A DNA stretch of 64,000 bases from Clostridium merdae (GTDB lineage: Bacteria > Bacillota > Clostridia > Oscillospirales > Acutalibacteraceae), in NCBI RefSeq assembly GCF_900176635.1, contig NZ_FXLN01000002.1, positions 1-64,000 on the forward strand, given 5' to 3'. A program made the translations under genes and the position numbers. A model generated the notes under the pieces. It saw nothing but the letters and a program-made list of their open reading frames with translations. It was not told the DNA's origin and ran no database searches. Positions 1 through 7,052 of this stretch are shown here, in pieces; the first letter of the stretch is position 1, and each line of letters begins with the position of its first letter.

Positions 1-125
1 ACGCGTTACTCACCCGTCCGCCACTAAGTAAGAGCTAAGCAAGCTTCTCTCTTACTCCGTTCGACTTGCATGTGTTAGGCATGCCGCCAGCGTTCGTCCT
101 GAGCCAGGATCAAACTCTCTAAAAT
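1..125 (-). rRNA. rrs: 16S ribosomal RNA, 5' end (partial)
   Basis: The reverse complement contains the universal 16S start AGAGTTTGATCCTGGCTCAG followed by the conserved region up to GGCGGACGGGTGAGTAACGC. Only about the first 125 nt are present; the gene runs off the left edge. The 5' end is set by aligning AGAGTTTGAT (from position 118 downward) to E. coli position 8. It is transcribed leftward, away from the origin seen at 22-24 kb, as expected for rRNA operons. Confidence 0.97.
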
Positions 126-384
126 ATTGTATTAAAATGACCGAAGTCAATCTAATCTAATTTTAGAGCATTTTGTATCTGCTCAATTAGTACGCTTTCG
201 CGTTTCTTAGGTTTTTATAGAGTCCTAAGAACTCTTATCCGGAAGTACTCACTCCTCGTTTCCGAGAAGCTTTCTCTCAAAAAATTACGGGTTCTTTTGT
301 CTTTCTCGTTGTTTAATTTTCAAGGTCCTGTCCGACTCTTCAGCGCTTTTCGCTTTCCGTGTCGTGCGCCGTTCTCTGTGGCGC
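126..384 (-). other. 16S rRNA leader region
   Basis: About 260 nt lie between the predicted rRNA promoter and the 16S 5' end on the minus strand. The stretch includes ACCTTGAAAATTAAACAA (complement of about 313-330), a sequence type common in the leaders of Firmicutes rRNA operons, and several short inverted repeats that could form processing stems. No open reading frame here is credible. Confidence 0.6.
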
Positions 385-390
385 TTGACT

Positions 391-419
391 ATAATACCAA
401 ACCACACAACTAATGTCAA
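391..419 (-). promoter_or_regulatory. rRNA operon promoter with A-tract UP-like element
   Basis: On the minus strand TTGACA (419-414) is followed by exactly 17 nt and TATTAT (396-391), a near-ideal sigma-A promoter. Immediately upstream (about 420-470) are phased runs of A, typical of a strong UP element. It lies about 270 nt upstream of the 16S gene, which suits a leader-containing rRNA promoter. Confidence 0.85.
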
Positions 420-613
420 TGCTTTTTTTAAAGTTTTTTCAAGTTTTTTTCAAATAGTTGGTTTTTCGACCAAATTTTCCAGGTTTCAAGCCATTTTTCG
501 ACCTTTGGGAATTTCGAAGTTTTTTCGCCATTTGAGTAGTAACGCCATCTTTTACTCTGTATAAAACCATTCTACAGGGGAATTCTTTTCTAAAAGGACT
601 GAAAGAATAGGTT

Positions 614-1384
614 GTGATAACAATGAAACATGCGCAAAAAACAGAATATAAAGAGTTTGGGAAGTACATTTGGCGCGTTATGATGATACTACTTGTGAAC
701 CTTTTAATGATTTCAATTGTAAGCGGTGTAGGGGAACAAGCTGTTTCTAGGCTACGCGGAAGTACATCTGTAGAAACTCTTTCCCGAGTGGGCTCACGTG
801 GCGACGAAGTAAAGAAGATTCAAACGAAACTGAAAAACTGGGGGTACTTCTCTGGAAGTGTCGATGGCATCTTTGGAGAAGAGACTCGCCAGGCGGTTGT
901 TAAGTTCCAAAAGAAGAACAACCTACCGGCAGACGGCGTTGCTGGAACAGAAACATTAAAGGCTATGGGTATCACCTCTGCTTCCTCATCATCGCCTTCG
1001 AAAGATTCCGGTGGCGGCCAGGGCCAATACAGCAGCAGTGATATTGATTTGCTCGCACGCGTTATCTCCGCAGAATCTCGAGGAGAACCGTATTCTGGTC
1101 AAGTAGCGGTTGGCGCTGTGATTCTTAATCGTATTACGCATCCCTCATTTCCAAATACGCTTGCAGGCGTAATCTACCAGCCGGGTGCATTCTCATGCCT
1201 CAATGACGGTGGCATTAACGCAGCGGTGGCAGACTCTGCCTATAAGGCGGCTCGCGACGCAATTAACGGCACCGATCCTTCGGGTGGGGCTATCTATTAT
1301 TATAACCCTGAAAAATCGACCAGCAAGTGGATTTTCTCCCGCAAAGTAATTACGGTGATTGGAAAGCATCGCTTTGCGATTTAA
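614..1384 (+). CDS. sleB: SleB-type spore cortex-lytic / cell wall hydrolase
   Basis: The 256-aa protein has an N-terminal membrane segment or signal anchor (about residues 19-40), a PG_binding_1 domain (about 55-120, with the GSRGDEVKKIQ and VDGIFGEET repeats) and a C-terminal Hydrolase_2/SleB domain (about 142-256). E154 in AESRGEP is the expected catalytic glutamate and the NPEKS...W region is typical of the family. SleB enzymes are lytic transglycosylases that degrade muramic-delta-lactam cortex peptidoglycan during germination, so the gene suggests a spore former; vegetative paralogues also exist. The GTG at 614 and the ATG at 623 are both possible starts, and neither has an ideally spaced ribosome binding site. 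A hairpin terminator follows. Confidence 0.9.
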   Translation: MITMKHAQKTEYKEFGKYIWRVMMILLVNLLMISIVSGVGEQAVSRLRGSTSVETLSRVGSRGDEVKKIQTKLKNWGYFSGSVDGIFGEETRQAVVKFQKKNNLPADGVAGTETLKAMGITSASSSSPSKDSGGGQGQYSSSDIDLLARVISAESRGEPYSGQVAVGAVILNRITHPSFPNTLAGVIYQPGAFSCLNDGGINAAVADSAYKAARDAINGTDPSGGAIYYYNPEKSTSKWIFSRKVITVIGKHRFAI

Positions 1385-1411
1385 GTAAAACCACACTGTT
1401 TTTCTATATAT

Positions 1412-1450
1412 AAGAAGAGTGGCTGCAATAAACAGTCCCTCTTCTTTTAT
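1412..1450 (+). terminator. Rho-independent terminator after sleB
   Basis: AAGAAGAG (1412-1419) pairs with CTCTTCTT (1439-1446) across a 19-nt loop and is followed by TTATATTTTAT. Confidence 0.65.
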
Positions 1451-1632
1451 ATTTTATAAATATTTATAACAATCGTAGATTCATAAGTGCTATACTAATA
1501 AGTATGAATTATAATTACGCTGACAATACTCTAATTAAAAACCATTTTGAAATCGTGTATATGGATTTATTATTTAGAAAGCATTGTTTACCATGGATGA
1601 TTCAATAGAATTGTGTGCTGAGGTAATTACAT

Positions 1633-2211
1633 ATGACAACAAAACAAAAAACTCTGATTCGAACTATATTAAAAATCTTCCTCGTCTTTCTTTTATTCTT
1701 TGTATTCGAGAATTGGAAGTATCTTTTCCTATTGCTCGTTTTGGGATGGCTGATTTTTGACATTGTAAAGAAAAAAAGAAAATCAGCGCTCTTTGACTTG
1801 CTAATCATTGTTTATGCGCTTGTTATTATATTTGTATCACCCGTCCAAGGGCTTACGGAACAAATACGCTTTTATGTATTGGAAAGCCGGTATACCTCTG
1901 TAACGGAGCAACTGCTGCCCAAATTGTCTCAAGAGAATGACACCTCTTGGGCAGAACTCCAAGACAACCGCTGGCTTGGACTTGCAGAAAGCCAAACTCT
2001 TATATATGTAAAGCACGGCAGCGACATTTTAATTTACTACCCAACATGGACTAATTTTTTTAGAAGCGGCGGCTATGTGTTTTACAGCAGTGAAACTGCA
2101 CGGGATTTTTGGGAGCATCCCCACCAGTATGATGATTCGCTTTCAAAAGATTCCTCCTATAATGATAAAGAGCCATTGAATAGCAATTGGGACTACATTA
2201 AGGTCTATTGA
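1633..2211 (+). CDS. Hypothetical membrane protein
   Basis: I do not recognise this 192-aa protein. The N-terminal 80 residues hold a short basic start and three very hydrophobic segments (about 10-28, 29-46 and 55-76), with a lysine-rich turn (KKKRKS) between the second and third. This suggests a membrane anchor with a C-terminal soluble domain of about 115 residues. The tail is rich in Tyr, Trp, Asp and Ser and has no motif I can name. The gene stands alone between two terminators and is AT-richer than its neighbours, which fits an accessory gene. The ATG start follows a weak ribosome binding site. Confidence 0.65.
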   Translation: MTTKQKTLIRTILKIFLVFLLFFVFENWKYLFLLLVLGWLIFDIVKKKRKSALFDLLIIVYALVIIFVSPVQGLTEQIRFYVLESRYTSVTEQLLPKLSQENDTSWAELQDNRWLGLAESQTLIYVKHGSDILIYYPTWTNFFRSGGYVFYSSETARDFWEHPHQYDDSLSKDSSYNDKEPLNSNWDYIKVY

Positions 2212-2327
2212 TCTACAACCATATTATTCTTAATATACCTTTTTGAATTATCGATACTAAAACAAACCGAATCTATTACGGCACATGGGATATGTAATTT
2301 ATTCTCCTTTTCCACTATATCATTAAG

Positions 2328-2366
2328 AAAAGCCTTTGCTCATATGAGCAAAGGCTTTTTCGTTTT
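2328..2366. terminator. Bidirectional terminator
   Basis: AAAAGCCTTTGCTCAT is followed directly by its perfect complement ATGAGCAAAGGCTTTT (about 2329-2360). T-rich tracts lie on both sides, so it can end both the rightward membrane-protein transcript and the leftward lipoprotein transcript. Confidence 0.85.
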
Positions 2367-2375
2367 TGTTTTCAA

Positions 2376-2909
2376 TTACTTTTGAAAGTTTTGAAAAATG
2401 GTCTTCACTGCTTCCGCACGCTTTTGATGGATCTCAGCGTTTTGCGTATCGGTATACACCATCAGATAATCACCATTGAGTGTTGCAGGAACCTGCTTCT
2501 CCATGATGGTAAAGGTGCCTTTTTCTTTTATTTCCGTTAACACCTTGCTTGCTGCTTCATTTTGGTTTGCAGAATCGAATCGATACAGCTCAAGAGTTAC
2601 ATTGTCTTTTCCCTCATAGCTTGCACGATACCGAACTCCCTCTTTCGCACCAATCATGCTGGCTTCCATGGGGATTGCATCGCCTGCGGCAACGCCCTTC
2701 GCTACCATATACTCCTGAAGGCCCTTCATGGAGTTTTCAAACGTTGCCGGTGCCTGGCTCTGCCCTGCCTGAGAAGATGTCTCAGCCGCTGCCTGCGACG
2801 CCGCTGCTTTGCTGGCCAAATATTCCGCACTGCCCACATCGCCAGCGCCGCACCCTGCAAAAGAAACTGCCATTACGCTGGCAGCCATAATTGCCATCCA
2901 TTTTTTCAT
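2376..2909 (-). CDS. Putative lipoprotein of unknown function
   Basis: The 177-aa product begins with a classic lipoprotein signal peptide: a basic MKK start, a hydrophobic core and the lipobox F-A-G-C with the lipidated cysteine at residue 20. An Ala/Ser/Gln-rich linker (about 30-55) leads to a domain of about 120 residues containing an alternating basic/acidic stretch and the motif GDYLMVYTD near the end. That architecture places the domain outside the membrane on a flexible tether. I cannot assign a family. It is monocistronic and ends at the bidirectional terminator. The start is preceded by GAGAGGTTAGTCCCCT on the coding strand. Confidence 0.75.
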   Translation of the reverse strand: MKKWMAIMAASVMAVSFAGCGAGDVGSAEYLASKAAASQAAAETSSQAGQSQAPATFENSMKGLQEYMVAKGVAAGDAIPMEASMIGAKEGVRYRASYEGKDNVTLELYRFDSANQNEAASKVLTEIKEKGTFTIMEKQVPATLNGDYLMVYTDTQNAEIHQKRAEAVKTIFQNFQK

Positions 2910-3395
2910 AGGGGACTAACCTCTCTTTTTCCGATTTCCATTATTAATTCACGAATTTTAATTCAATCATTCAGACGCCAACAAATAATTGGTATTGGCA
3001 CTGATTATGCTTTTATAAAAAACTACAGTTTAAAGTGTTTCAAGTTCATATGCTTGTACCCGCTCCCCGCTTAATAACCAGTTTTAAACGGGAATCACTT
3101 CGCCTAAAAATCAATCCAACAGGCAAGAAGCTTAACTTTGGTTATTATAACGTATCCCATAAAAAAATGCAACGGGCAGCTTCCCACTGGTTGCCGCTCC
3201 GTTTTATTCCTCTATTCAAAAATAGACATTCGCATTCCACTCATTATTACAATAAGAAATACCCGCTGGTAATCCGTTAAGAAAAATAAGATTTTTGCTC
3301 GTATTTTGGCCGGAATAGCTCACACCTGTCCTACAAAAAACATATACTGAAAACGGGGTATCTTTCCGCAAAATAAGACAAAGGACTGTGACGAT
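2910..3395. other. Intergenic region without a recognised gene
   Basis: This 486-bp stretch separates the leftward lipoprotein from the rightward Cna-B gene. It is AT-rich and has an imperfect hairpin around 3165-3215 (ACGGGCAGC against GCCGCTCCGT, then TTTTATT) that may be a terminator remnant. An 81-codon frame at 3035-3280 lacks a ribosome binding site and any recognisable composition, so I do not call it. Confidence 0.5.
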
Positions 3396-3764
3396 ATGTA
3401 TTGCCAACCTGCAGGTCTGCTTAATTTATACTGCTTCACAGAACGGCTTCCTCTTAGTGAGGCTTGCATCTATCTAGCGGATGCCTGCGGCAACTATGTA
3501 AGCAGCGGGAAAACAAATAGCAGGGGGCTGGTTCAGCTCCACTTTAGAAACGACGGGCTCTACCGTATTTGGGCGGGAGAATGCAGCCCATTTCAACCAA
3601 TGGCACAGGGCTGCGGCGTATGTTTGAATACCGATTGCAGCAACCGCCTTTCGTTCCCGTTCCGCACAATGCAGGAAGGTTCTTTACTGGTTACTTTACG
3701 GGACAAGAACTACCCCGAATACACCTTATCAAAAGGAGTCTTTACGTTATGGCGGATATACTAA
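3396..3764 (+). CDS. Cna-B/prealbumin-fold repeat protein, N-terminal part (frame ends early)
   Basis: This 122-aa frame has a good ribosome binding site (AAAGGA, 10 nt before ATG). Residues about 18-70 resemble one carboxypeptidase-regulatory/Cna-B-like beta domain (SSGKTNSRGLVQLHF). From about residue 93 it begins a second one (GSLLVTLRDKNYPEYTLSKG), which is clearly similar to the GALDITLTDTNYTSYGLQGS segment at the end of the next frame. The frame stops at 3762-3764, in the middle of that domain. The rest of the domain continues one frame over, from about 3749. There is no signal peptide. Either one gene is broken by a one-base loss near 3750-3752, or two genes are translationally coupled. 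Cna-B folds normally form stalks in surface proteins. Confidence 0.65.
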   Translation: MYCQPAGLLNLYCFTERLPLSEACIYLADACGNYVSSGKTNSRGLVQLHFRNDGLYRIWAGECSPFQPMAQGCGVCLNTDCSNRLSFPFRTMQEGSLLVTLRDKNYPEYTLSKGVFTLWRIY

Positions 3765-4333
3765 TTGGCACTGCCCAAACAAATGAAAATGGGCTAGCCG
3801 CTTTTACAGGATTGCCTCCCGGAACCTATAAGTATGTACAAACCAGTGCAACAACGGGCTATACTTCAGACCCTACCGAGTATACCATTACAATTACCAA
3901 TGCTACCCCTGTTGAAGCAGACCGCACCAATACACCAACGGCTACGGGAACCATCACCATTACAAAAAGTGTTGCTGGGTTCCCTGCCTATGTGCTTCCT
4001 GGTGCAACCTTTAAATTGGCAGACAGTAATGGCAAGGCACTAGTTTCGGTTTCTTCGCCAACAGCTGCGGATGGTACTCTAACCTTCCAAAATGTAATGT
4101 CGATTGCCGGAACACCTCAAACGTACGAGGTTACAGAGGTCGCTGCTCCCTCTGGGTATGAACAGAACACCACAAAATATGATGTGCCTGTTACTGTTAA
4201 TCAAACCGCAACACAAGCCGTTCCCAATACCCCATCCGTTCAGGGCGCATTGGACATTACTCTTACCGACACAAACTATACAAGCTATGGTCTACAGGGC
4301 TCAGGCTACGATCTGTACCTGGTTACAGACTAA
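3749..4333 (+). CDS. Cna-B/SpaA-like repeat protein, C-terminal part
   Basis: This frame, which opens further upstream at 3569, carries a 194-aa product if it starts at the ATG at 3749. That ATG has a strong AAAAGGAG site 10 nt upstream, lying inside the preceding frame. It completes the interrupted domain (IGTAQTNENGLAAFTGLPPG), then has a full Cna-B domain (about 65-165, with GATFKLADSNGKALVS and TYEVTEVAAPSGYEQN). It ends with the first strands only of a further repeat (GALDITLTDTNY...GYDLYL). The protein has no LPXTG sorting signal and no membrane anchor. Thr/Ala/Pro richness is typical of surface stalk proteins. Function is unknown; surface display or adhesion is inference only. Confidence 0.65.
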   Translation: MADILIGTAQTNENGLAAFTGLPPGTYKYVQTSATTGYTSDPTEYTITITNATPVEADRTNTPTATGTITITKSVAGFPAYVLPGATFKLADSNGKALVSVSSPTAADGTLTFQNVMSIAGTPQTYEVTEVAAPSGYEQNTTKYDVPVTVNQTATQAVPNTPSVQGALDITLTDTNYTSYGLQGSGYDLYLVTD

Positions 4334-4342
4334 ACAGCCAAA

Positions 4343-4369
4343 AAAGGGCTGGCATTTTGCCAGCCCTTT
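4343..4369. terminator. Bidirectional terminator
   Basis: AAAGGGCTGGC and GCCAGCCCTTT form a perfect 11-bp stem with a 5-nt loop. It lies between the convergent ends of the Cna-B gene and the EamA gene. Confidence 0.85.
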
Positions 4370-4384
4370 CCCTTTGGGTACTCA

Positions 4385-4810
4385 TTATTTTGTAATTAGA
4401 AAAATACCCATTACGCAAACGCACATTCCCAAAAGCTGGCGTGCCGTAAAGCTCTCTTTAAATAGAACATAGCCGATTATCAGCAGTACACAGGCAAGCG
4501 CGACATTTGCTACCAAAGAGCCTACGCCAACCTTCCAGCCTGCACGGTACACAAATAAATAACCAAGCTCTAAAAATACGATGGCAAAACCTAGGGTAAA
4601 GCTTGTCCAGTTCACCTTATGTACCTCTTGCAAAAGGTTTTTGTTCTCCCCCATGACTAAATACAAAACCAAAGATGAAATTGCGGCTGTAACATAAGTA
4701 ACCATAAGAGATGCAAGCGGCGCAACATCACTCGGAGTAGACTTTGCACACAAGTGGTACAAGCTGTTTGCCCCTACCACCATAAGAATGGGCCAAATAT
4801 AATTCCACAT
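4385..4810 (-). CDS. EamA/DMT-family half transporter (four membrane segments)
   Basis: The 141-aa hydrophobic protein has four predicted membrane segments, an internal GVGSLVANVALACVLLIIG stretch and the terminal GMCVCVMGIFLITK helix typical of single-domain EamA proteins of the drug/metabolite transporter superfamily. Such half-size members dimerise; the substrate cannot be told from sequence. The start has an ideal GGAGG site 5 nt upstream. Directly before that site is a strong terminator hairpin with seven Ts, so expression probably requires read-through (see the leader feature). Confidence 0.8.
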   Translation of the reverse strand: MWNYIWPILMVVGANSLYHLCAKSTPSDVAPLASLMVTYVTAAISSLVLYLVMGENKNLLQEVHKVNWTSFTLGFAIVFLELGYLFVYRAGWKVGVGSLVANVALACVLLIIGYVLFKESFTARQLLGMCVCVMGIFLITK

Positions 4811-4819
4811 AATACCTCC

Positions 4820-4955
4820 AAAAAAATCGCAAACAAGGGTTTCCCTTGTTTGCGACAGTGTGCTACAACTGTTAAACCGGCAAATGTATTTCCATTTACA
4901 CGCAAAAGAGTAAAGTTAAGAAAATATTCTTTACCATTTGTGAAATGCTTTTTAA
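4820..4955 (-). promoter_or_regulatory. Attenuator-like structured leader of the EamA gene
   Basis: On the minus strand a perfect 13-bp stem, TCGCAAACAAGGG-AAA-CCCTTGTTTGCGA (4855-4827), is followed at once by T7, and the T-run abuts the GGAGG of the downstream gene. Upstream are three short potential hairpins: GTAAAG/CTTTAC, AAATG/CATTT and ACAGT/ACTGT. A TTTGCG segment could compete for the CGCAAA of the terminator stem. This geometry suits transcription attenuation or a riboswitch; no known class is recognised. It may alternatively serve only as the terminator of the 51-aa gene upstream. Confidence 0.55.
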
Positions 4956-5111
4956 TTATTCTTTGCCGTTTCTTGTAAACGCCCAGGCTACTACGCCAAT
5001 AATAACCACCACTATTGCGGCAATGGCGAAAATACCAACCATACTCATACCAGAAACCTGTTGCGACACAATAATAGAAGTTGGGCCATCTGCGCTACCA
5101 ATCACTTCCAT
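4956..5111 (-). CDS. Small membrane protein with OadB-like GSADGPTSI motif
   Basis: The reverse complement encodes a 51-aa protein beginning MEVIGSADGPTSIIVSQ, then one hydrophobic helix (about 24-44) and the short basic tail FTRNGKE. The motif GSADGPTSI closely matches the conserved GGADGPT(A/S)IF segment of the beta subunits of Na+-translocating decarboxylases (OadB/GcdB/MmdB family), which lies in their ion-translocating core. A full beta subunit has about 350-430 residues and many helices, so this is a stand-alone fragment-like small protein. The start follows GAAAGGAA, and there are no decarboxylase genes nearby. The alternating in-frame composition and the clean helix argue for a real gene; its function is unknown. 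Confidence 0.65.
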   Translation of the reverse strand: MEVIGSADGPTSIIVSQQVSGMSMVGIFAIAAIVVVIIGVVAWAFTRNGKE

Positions 5112-5257
5112 TTCATGTCAATTCCTTTCTTTATATGATTTTTTTATCATAACATTAAACTCTTTTTTTGTAAAGTTTACAGGCGAACCACAAATCAAAC
5201 TGCTCTATTTTTTCAAAGCAAACGATTTGTTCTCTTTATCTATATTTTATCTCTCTA

Positions 5258-5932
5258 TTATTGTCGGTATACATTCCCAGCAATCTTACTTAAAGAGTGA
5301 GCATCGGTAATGAGATACCCCGCCTTTGTTTTTTGCAGTAATTTCTTATCACACAAAGAACGGAAAACACGAAGCAAATGCCGCAAGCTGCAACCAAGAC
5401 TTTCTGCTAACAGTGTATAATTGGCAGAGAATACTCCATTCTTCTGCATAACCAGTATATACCCTGCCAGCCGCTGCTCCAGTGGGTACAATAGATTAAT
5501 GGCAATGGTTGAGTTATTTCGGTCTGTTTTGGCACAGGTTTCACGACAAACAAATTGTAAAAAAGAATTGTCTGACAAAAGCCGCTCCCTGTGTTCTTGT
5601 ACCAGTGCAGAAAGGCAATAGGTTTCTTTTAAGGCTTGTACATTTGTTTTTGCGAGTGGGTCGCCAAACAGCTCAAACTCCCCCATTACTTCAATATCCT
5701 CATAAATGCACAGAAGCACGTTGCGTCCATTTTCGAGCGTTTTAAATACCTTGCAGCTGCCTGCAAGCATTATTTGTAGGCTGCCCGCCTGCCTGCCCTC
5801 TTGGTACAACAACTCACCTGTGTCGTATCTACATAGTTTAAAGCAATCAAATGCTTCCGTTGATAAACTAGACTGCACTCGGTTTATTTGCTGCAACAAA
5901 TCCGGCTTTTGAGAAAGCTCCAGATACTTAAT
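5258..5932 (-). CDS. Crp/Fnr-family transcriptional regulator (YeiL-like), apparent ATT start
   Basis: The protein has an N-terminal cyclic-nucleotide-binding-like beta roll (YDTGELLYQEG ... GEFELFGDPLA), a long dimerisation helix and a C-terminal helix-turn-helix (ESLGCSLRHLLRVFRSLCDKKLL). Only one Cys pair is visible (CRETCAK), with no Fnr-type N-terminal cysteine cluster. A textbook AAAGGAGG site is followed after 8 nt by ATT AAG TAT CTG GAG. This gives a family-like N-terminus (KYLEL...) if ATT initiates at 5932 (224 aa). The next in-frame candidates, TTG at 5899 and 5896, have no ribosome binding site. It is divergent from the YdcZ pair and probably controls it. Confidence 0.85.
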   Translation of the reverse strand: MKYLELSQKPDLLQQINRVQSSLSTEAFDCFKLCRYDTGELLYQEGRQAGSLQIMLAGSCKVFKTLENGRNVLLCIYEDIEVMGEFELFGDPLAKTNVQALKETYCLSALVQEHRERLLSDNSFLQFVCRETCAKTDRNNSTIAINLLYPLEQRLAGYILVMQKNGVFSANYTLLAESLGCSLRHLLRVFRSLCDKKLLQKTKAGYLITDAHSLSKIAGNVYRQ

Positions 5933-5949
5933 AGAGAATTCCTCCTTTT

Positions 5950-5963
5950 ATGACATTTGTCAT
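5950..5963. promoter_or_regulatory. Palindromic operator candidate for the Crp-family regulator
   Basis: ATGACA-TT-TGTCAT is a perfect palindrome in the divergent gap between the regulator and the YdcZ pair. On the minus strand it overlaps a plausible -10 (TTATGA, about 17 nt after TTGCAT). On the plus strand it supplies a possible -35 (TTGTCA). The spacing and symmetry are of the kind bound by Crp/Fnr dimers, although the sequence is not a canonical CRP or FNR site. Confidence 0.5.
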
Positions 5964-6026
5964 AACTGCTCTTGCGAACTCTATGCAATAATAATACCAT
6001 AAATAAAAGCGCAGAGGGGCGTTTGC

Positions 6027-6449
6027 ATGAACTTTTTCCTTTTATTGGTAAGCGGAATCTGTTTGGGGCTGATGGTAAGCCTGAATGGAATGCTGGCTAC
6101 CCATTTTAATTTATTTGAGGTCAGCTTTTTGGTTCACATGATTGGAGCGGTATTGCTAGTATTGTCAGCTATCTTTATTCAAAAGCAAAAAATCACTTTA
6201 ACGGGTGCACCGCGCTATGTTTACCTGGTTGGCTTTTTAGGAGTAGCAATGATTGTTACCACCAGCCTGAGTACCACTTACATTGGAGCGGCTCTAACCA
6301 TGGTGCTCTCCATTACCGCACAGCTTATCAGTTCGGCGGTCGTTGATCACTTTGGGTGGTTTAACGTACCCATAAACAAATTTAGTCTGCGGCGCATTCC
6401 GGCCTTTGCGGTTATTTTGACCGGCCTGCTGCTTATGATTTTCTCTTAA
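6027..6449 (+). CDS. YdcZ/DUF606-family DMT half transporter, first of a pair
   Basis: The 140-aa protein has about five hydrophobic segments and opens with the family pattern SGICLGLMVSLNGMLATHFN (about 9-28). The HFGWF...P motif appears near residue 112. YdcZ (DUF606) proteins are half-size members of the drug/metabolite transporter superfamily and often occur as adjacent pairs acting together, as here. The gene begins 95 bp from the regulator's start and ends 13 bp before the second YdcZ gene. Its start ATG follows GAGGGGCG. The substrate is unknown. Confidence 0.85.
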   Translation: MNFFLLLVSGICLGLMVSLNGMLATHFNLFEVSFLVHMIGAVLLVLSAIFIQKQKITLTGAPRYVYLVGFLGVAMIVTTSLSTTYIGAALTMVLSITAQLISSAVVDHFGWFNVPINKFSLRRIPAFAVILTGLLLMIFS

Positions 6450-6462
6450 AGGGGGTAGATGA

Positions 6463-6927
6463 ATGTTATTCTTTGTAATACTTGCCGCAGTAAACGGGTT
6501 TATCGCCGTTGTAAGTAAGATGATGAATTTAGAGGCAAAAAAATCTTTGGGTACGGTAAACGGTACTCTGATTAATTATATCGAAGCCTCCGTCGTTTCA
6601 CTGATTATTGTTCTTTGTATGGGGGACACCCACCTTTCCAATTTTTCGCACTGGGCTTCCGTCCCTCCCATTTACTTGCTGGGCGGCGTTTTCGGTCTGG
6701 TGGCGATGGTGTTAACGGTAATTGCGATGGAAAAGGTGCGTATTTCTTACTCCACCATAATTTTGCTGGCCGGACAGCTTGGAACCGGATTTATTATAGA
6801 TGCGATTCTTGCCGGGAAGGTTGTCCCGCTCAAGCTCCTTGGGCTTATTATTGTAATCGCCGGAATTTTTATTGACCAAATGGCTACCAGCAAAGAGGAG
6901 AAAATCCCCAAAGAAGAAACGGAATAA
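6463..6927 (+). CDS. YdcZ/DUF606-family DMT half transporter, second of a pair
   Basis: The 154-aa partner of the preceding gene has about five membrane segments. It has the N-terminal pattern AAVNGFIAVVSKMMN, the central GTVNGTLINY segment typical of YdcZ, and a charged cytoplasmic tail (KEEKIPKEETE). A GGGGG-type ribosome binding site sits 8 nt before ATG. The spacing of 13 bp implies one transcript. In the family, pairs like this are thought to form a heterodimeric pump. Control by the divergent Crp-family regulator is inferred from gene order and the shared palindrome. Confidence 0.85.
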   Translation: MLFFVILAAVNGFIAVVSKMMNLEAKKSLGTVNGTLINYIEASVVSLIIVLCMGDTHLSNFSHWASVPPIYLLGGVFGLVAMVLTVIAMEKVRISYSTIILLAGQLGTGFIIDAILAGKVVPLKLLGLIIVIAGIFIDQMATSKEEKIPKEETE

Positions 6928-7017
6928 CCACAAAGGACTTCCCCCTATGCTACGGGAGGATTTTCAGAATAAATTAAATTAAAGTTTCGCTCTTTAATGA
7001 ATGAATGCTACATTAAT

Positions 7018-7052
7018 AAAGGAAGGAAGCACGCTTCGTGCTTCCTTCCTTT
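7018..7052. terminator. Bidirectional terminator
   Basis: GGAAGGAAGCACG and CGTGCTTCCTTCC (7021-7033, 7037-7049) form a perfect 13-bp stem with a 3-nt loop, with A and T flanks on both sides. It separates the convergent ydcZ pair and tag and overlaps the last base pairs before the tag stop codon. Confidence 0.85.

Noticed and set aside
3035..3280. 81-codon open frame in the 2910-3395 gap
   Set aside because: No ribosome binding site, unusual composition and no recognisable domain; probably chance.
4945..5310. 121-codon plus-strand frame opposite the 51-aa gene
   Set aside because: The minus-strand small gene has a binding site and a conserved motif; the plus-strand product has no family features.
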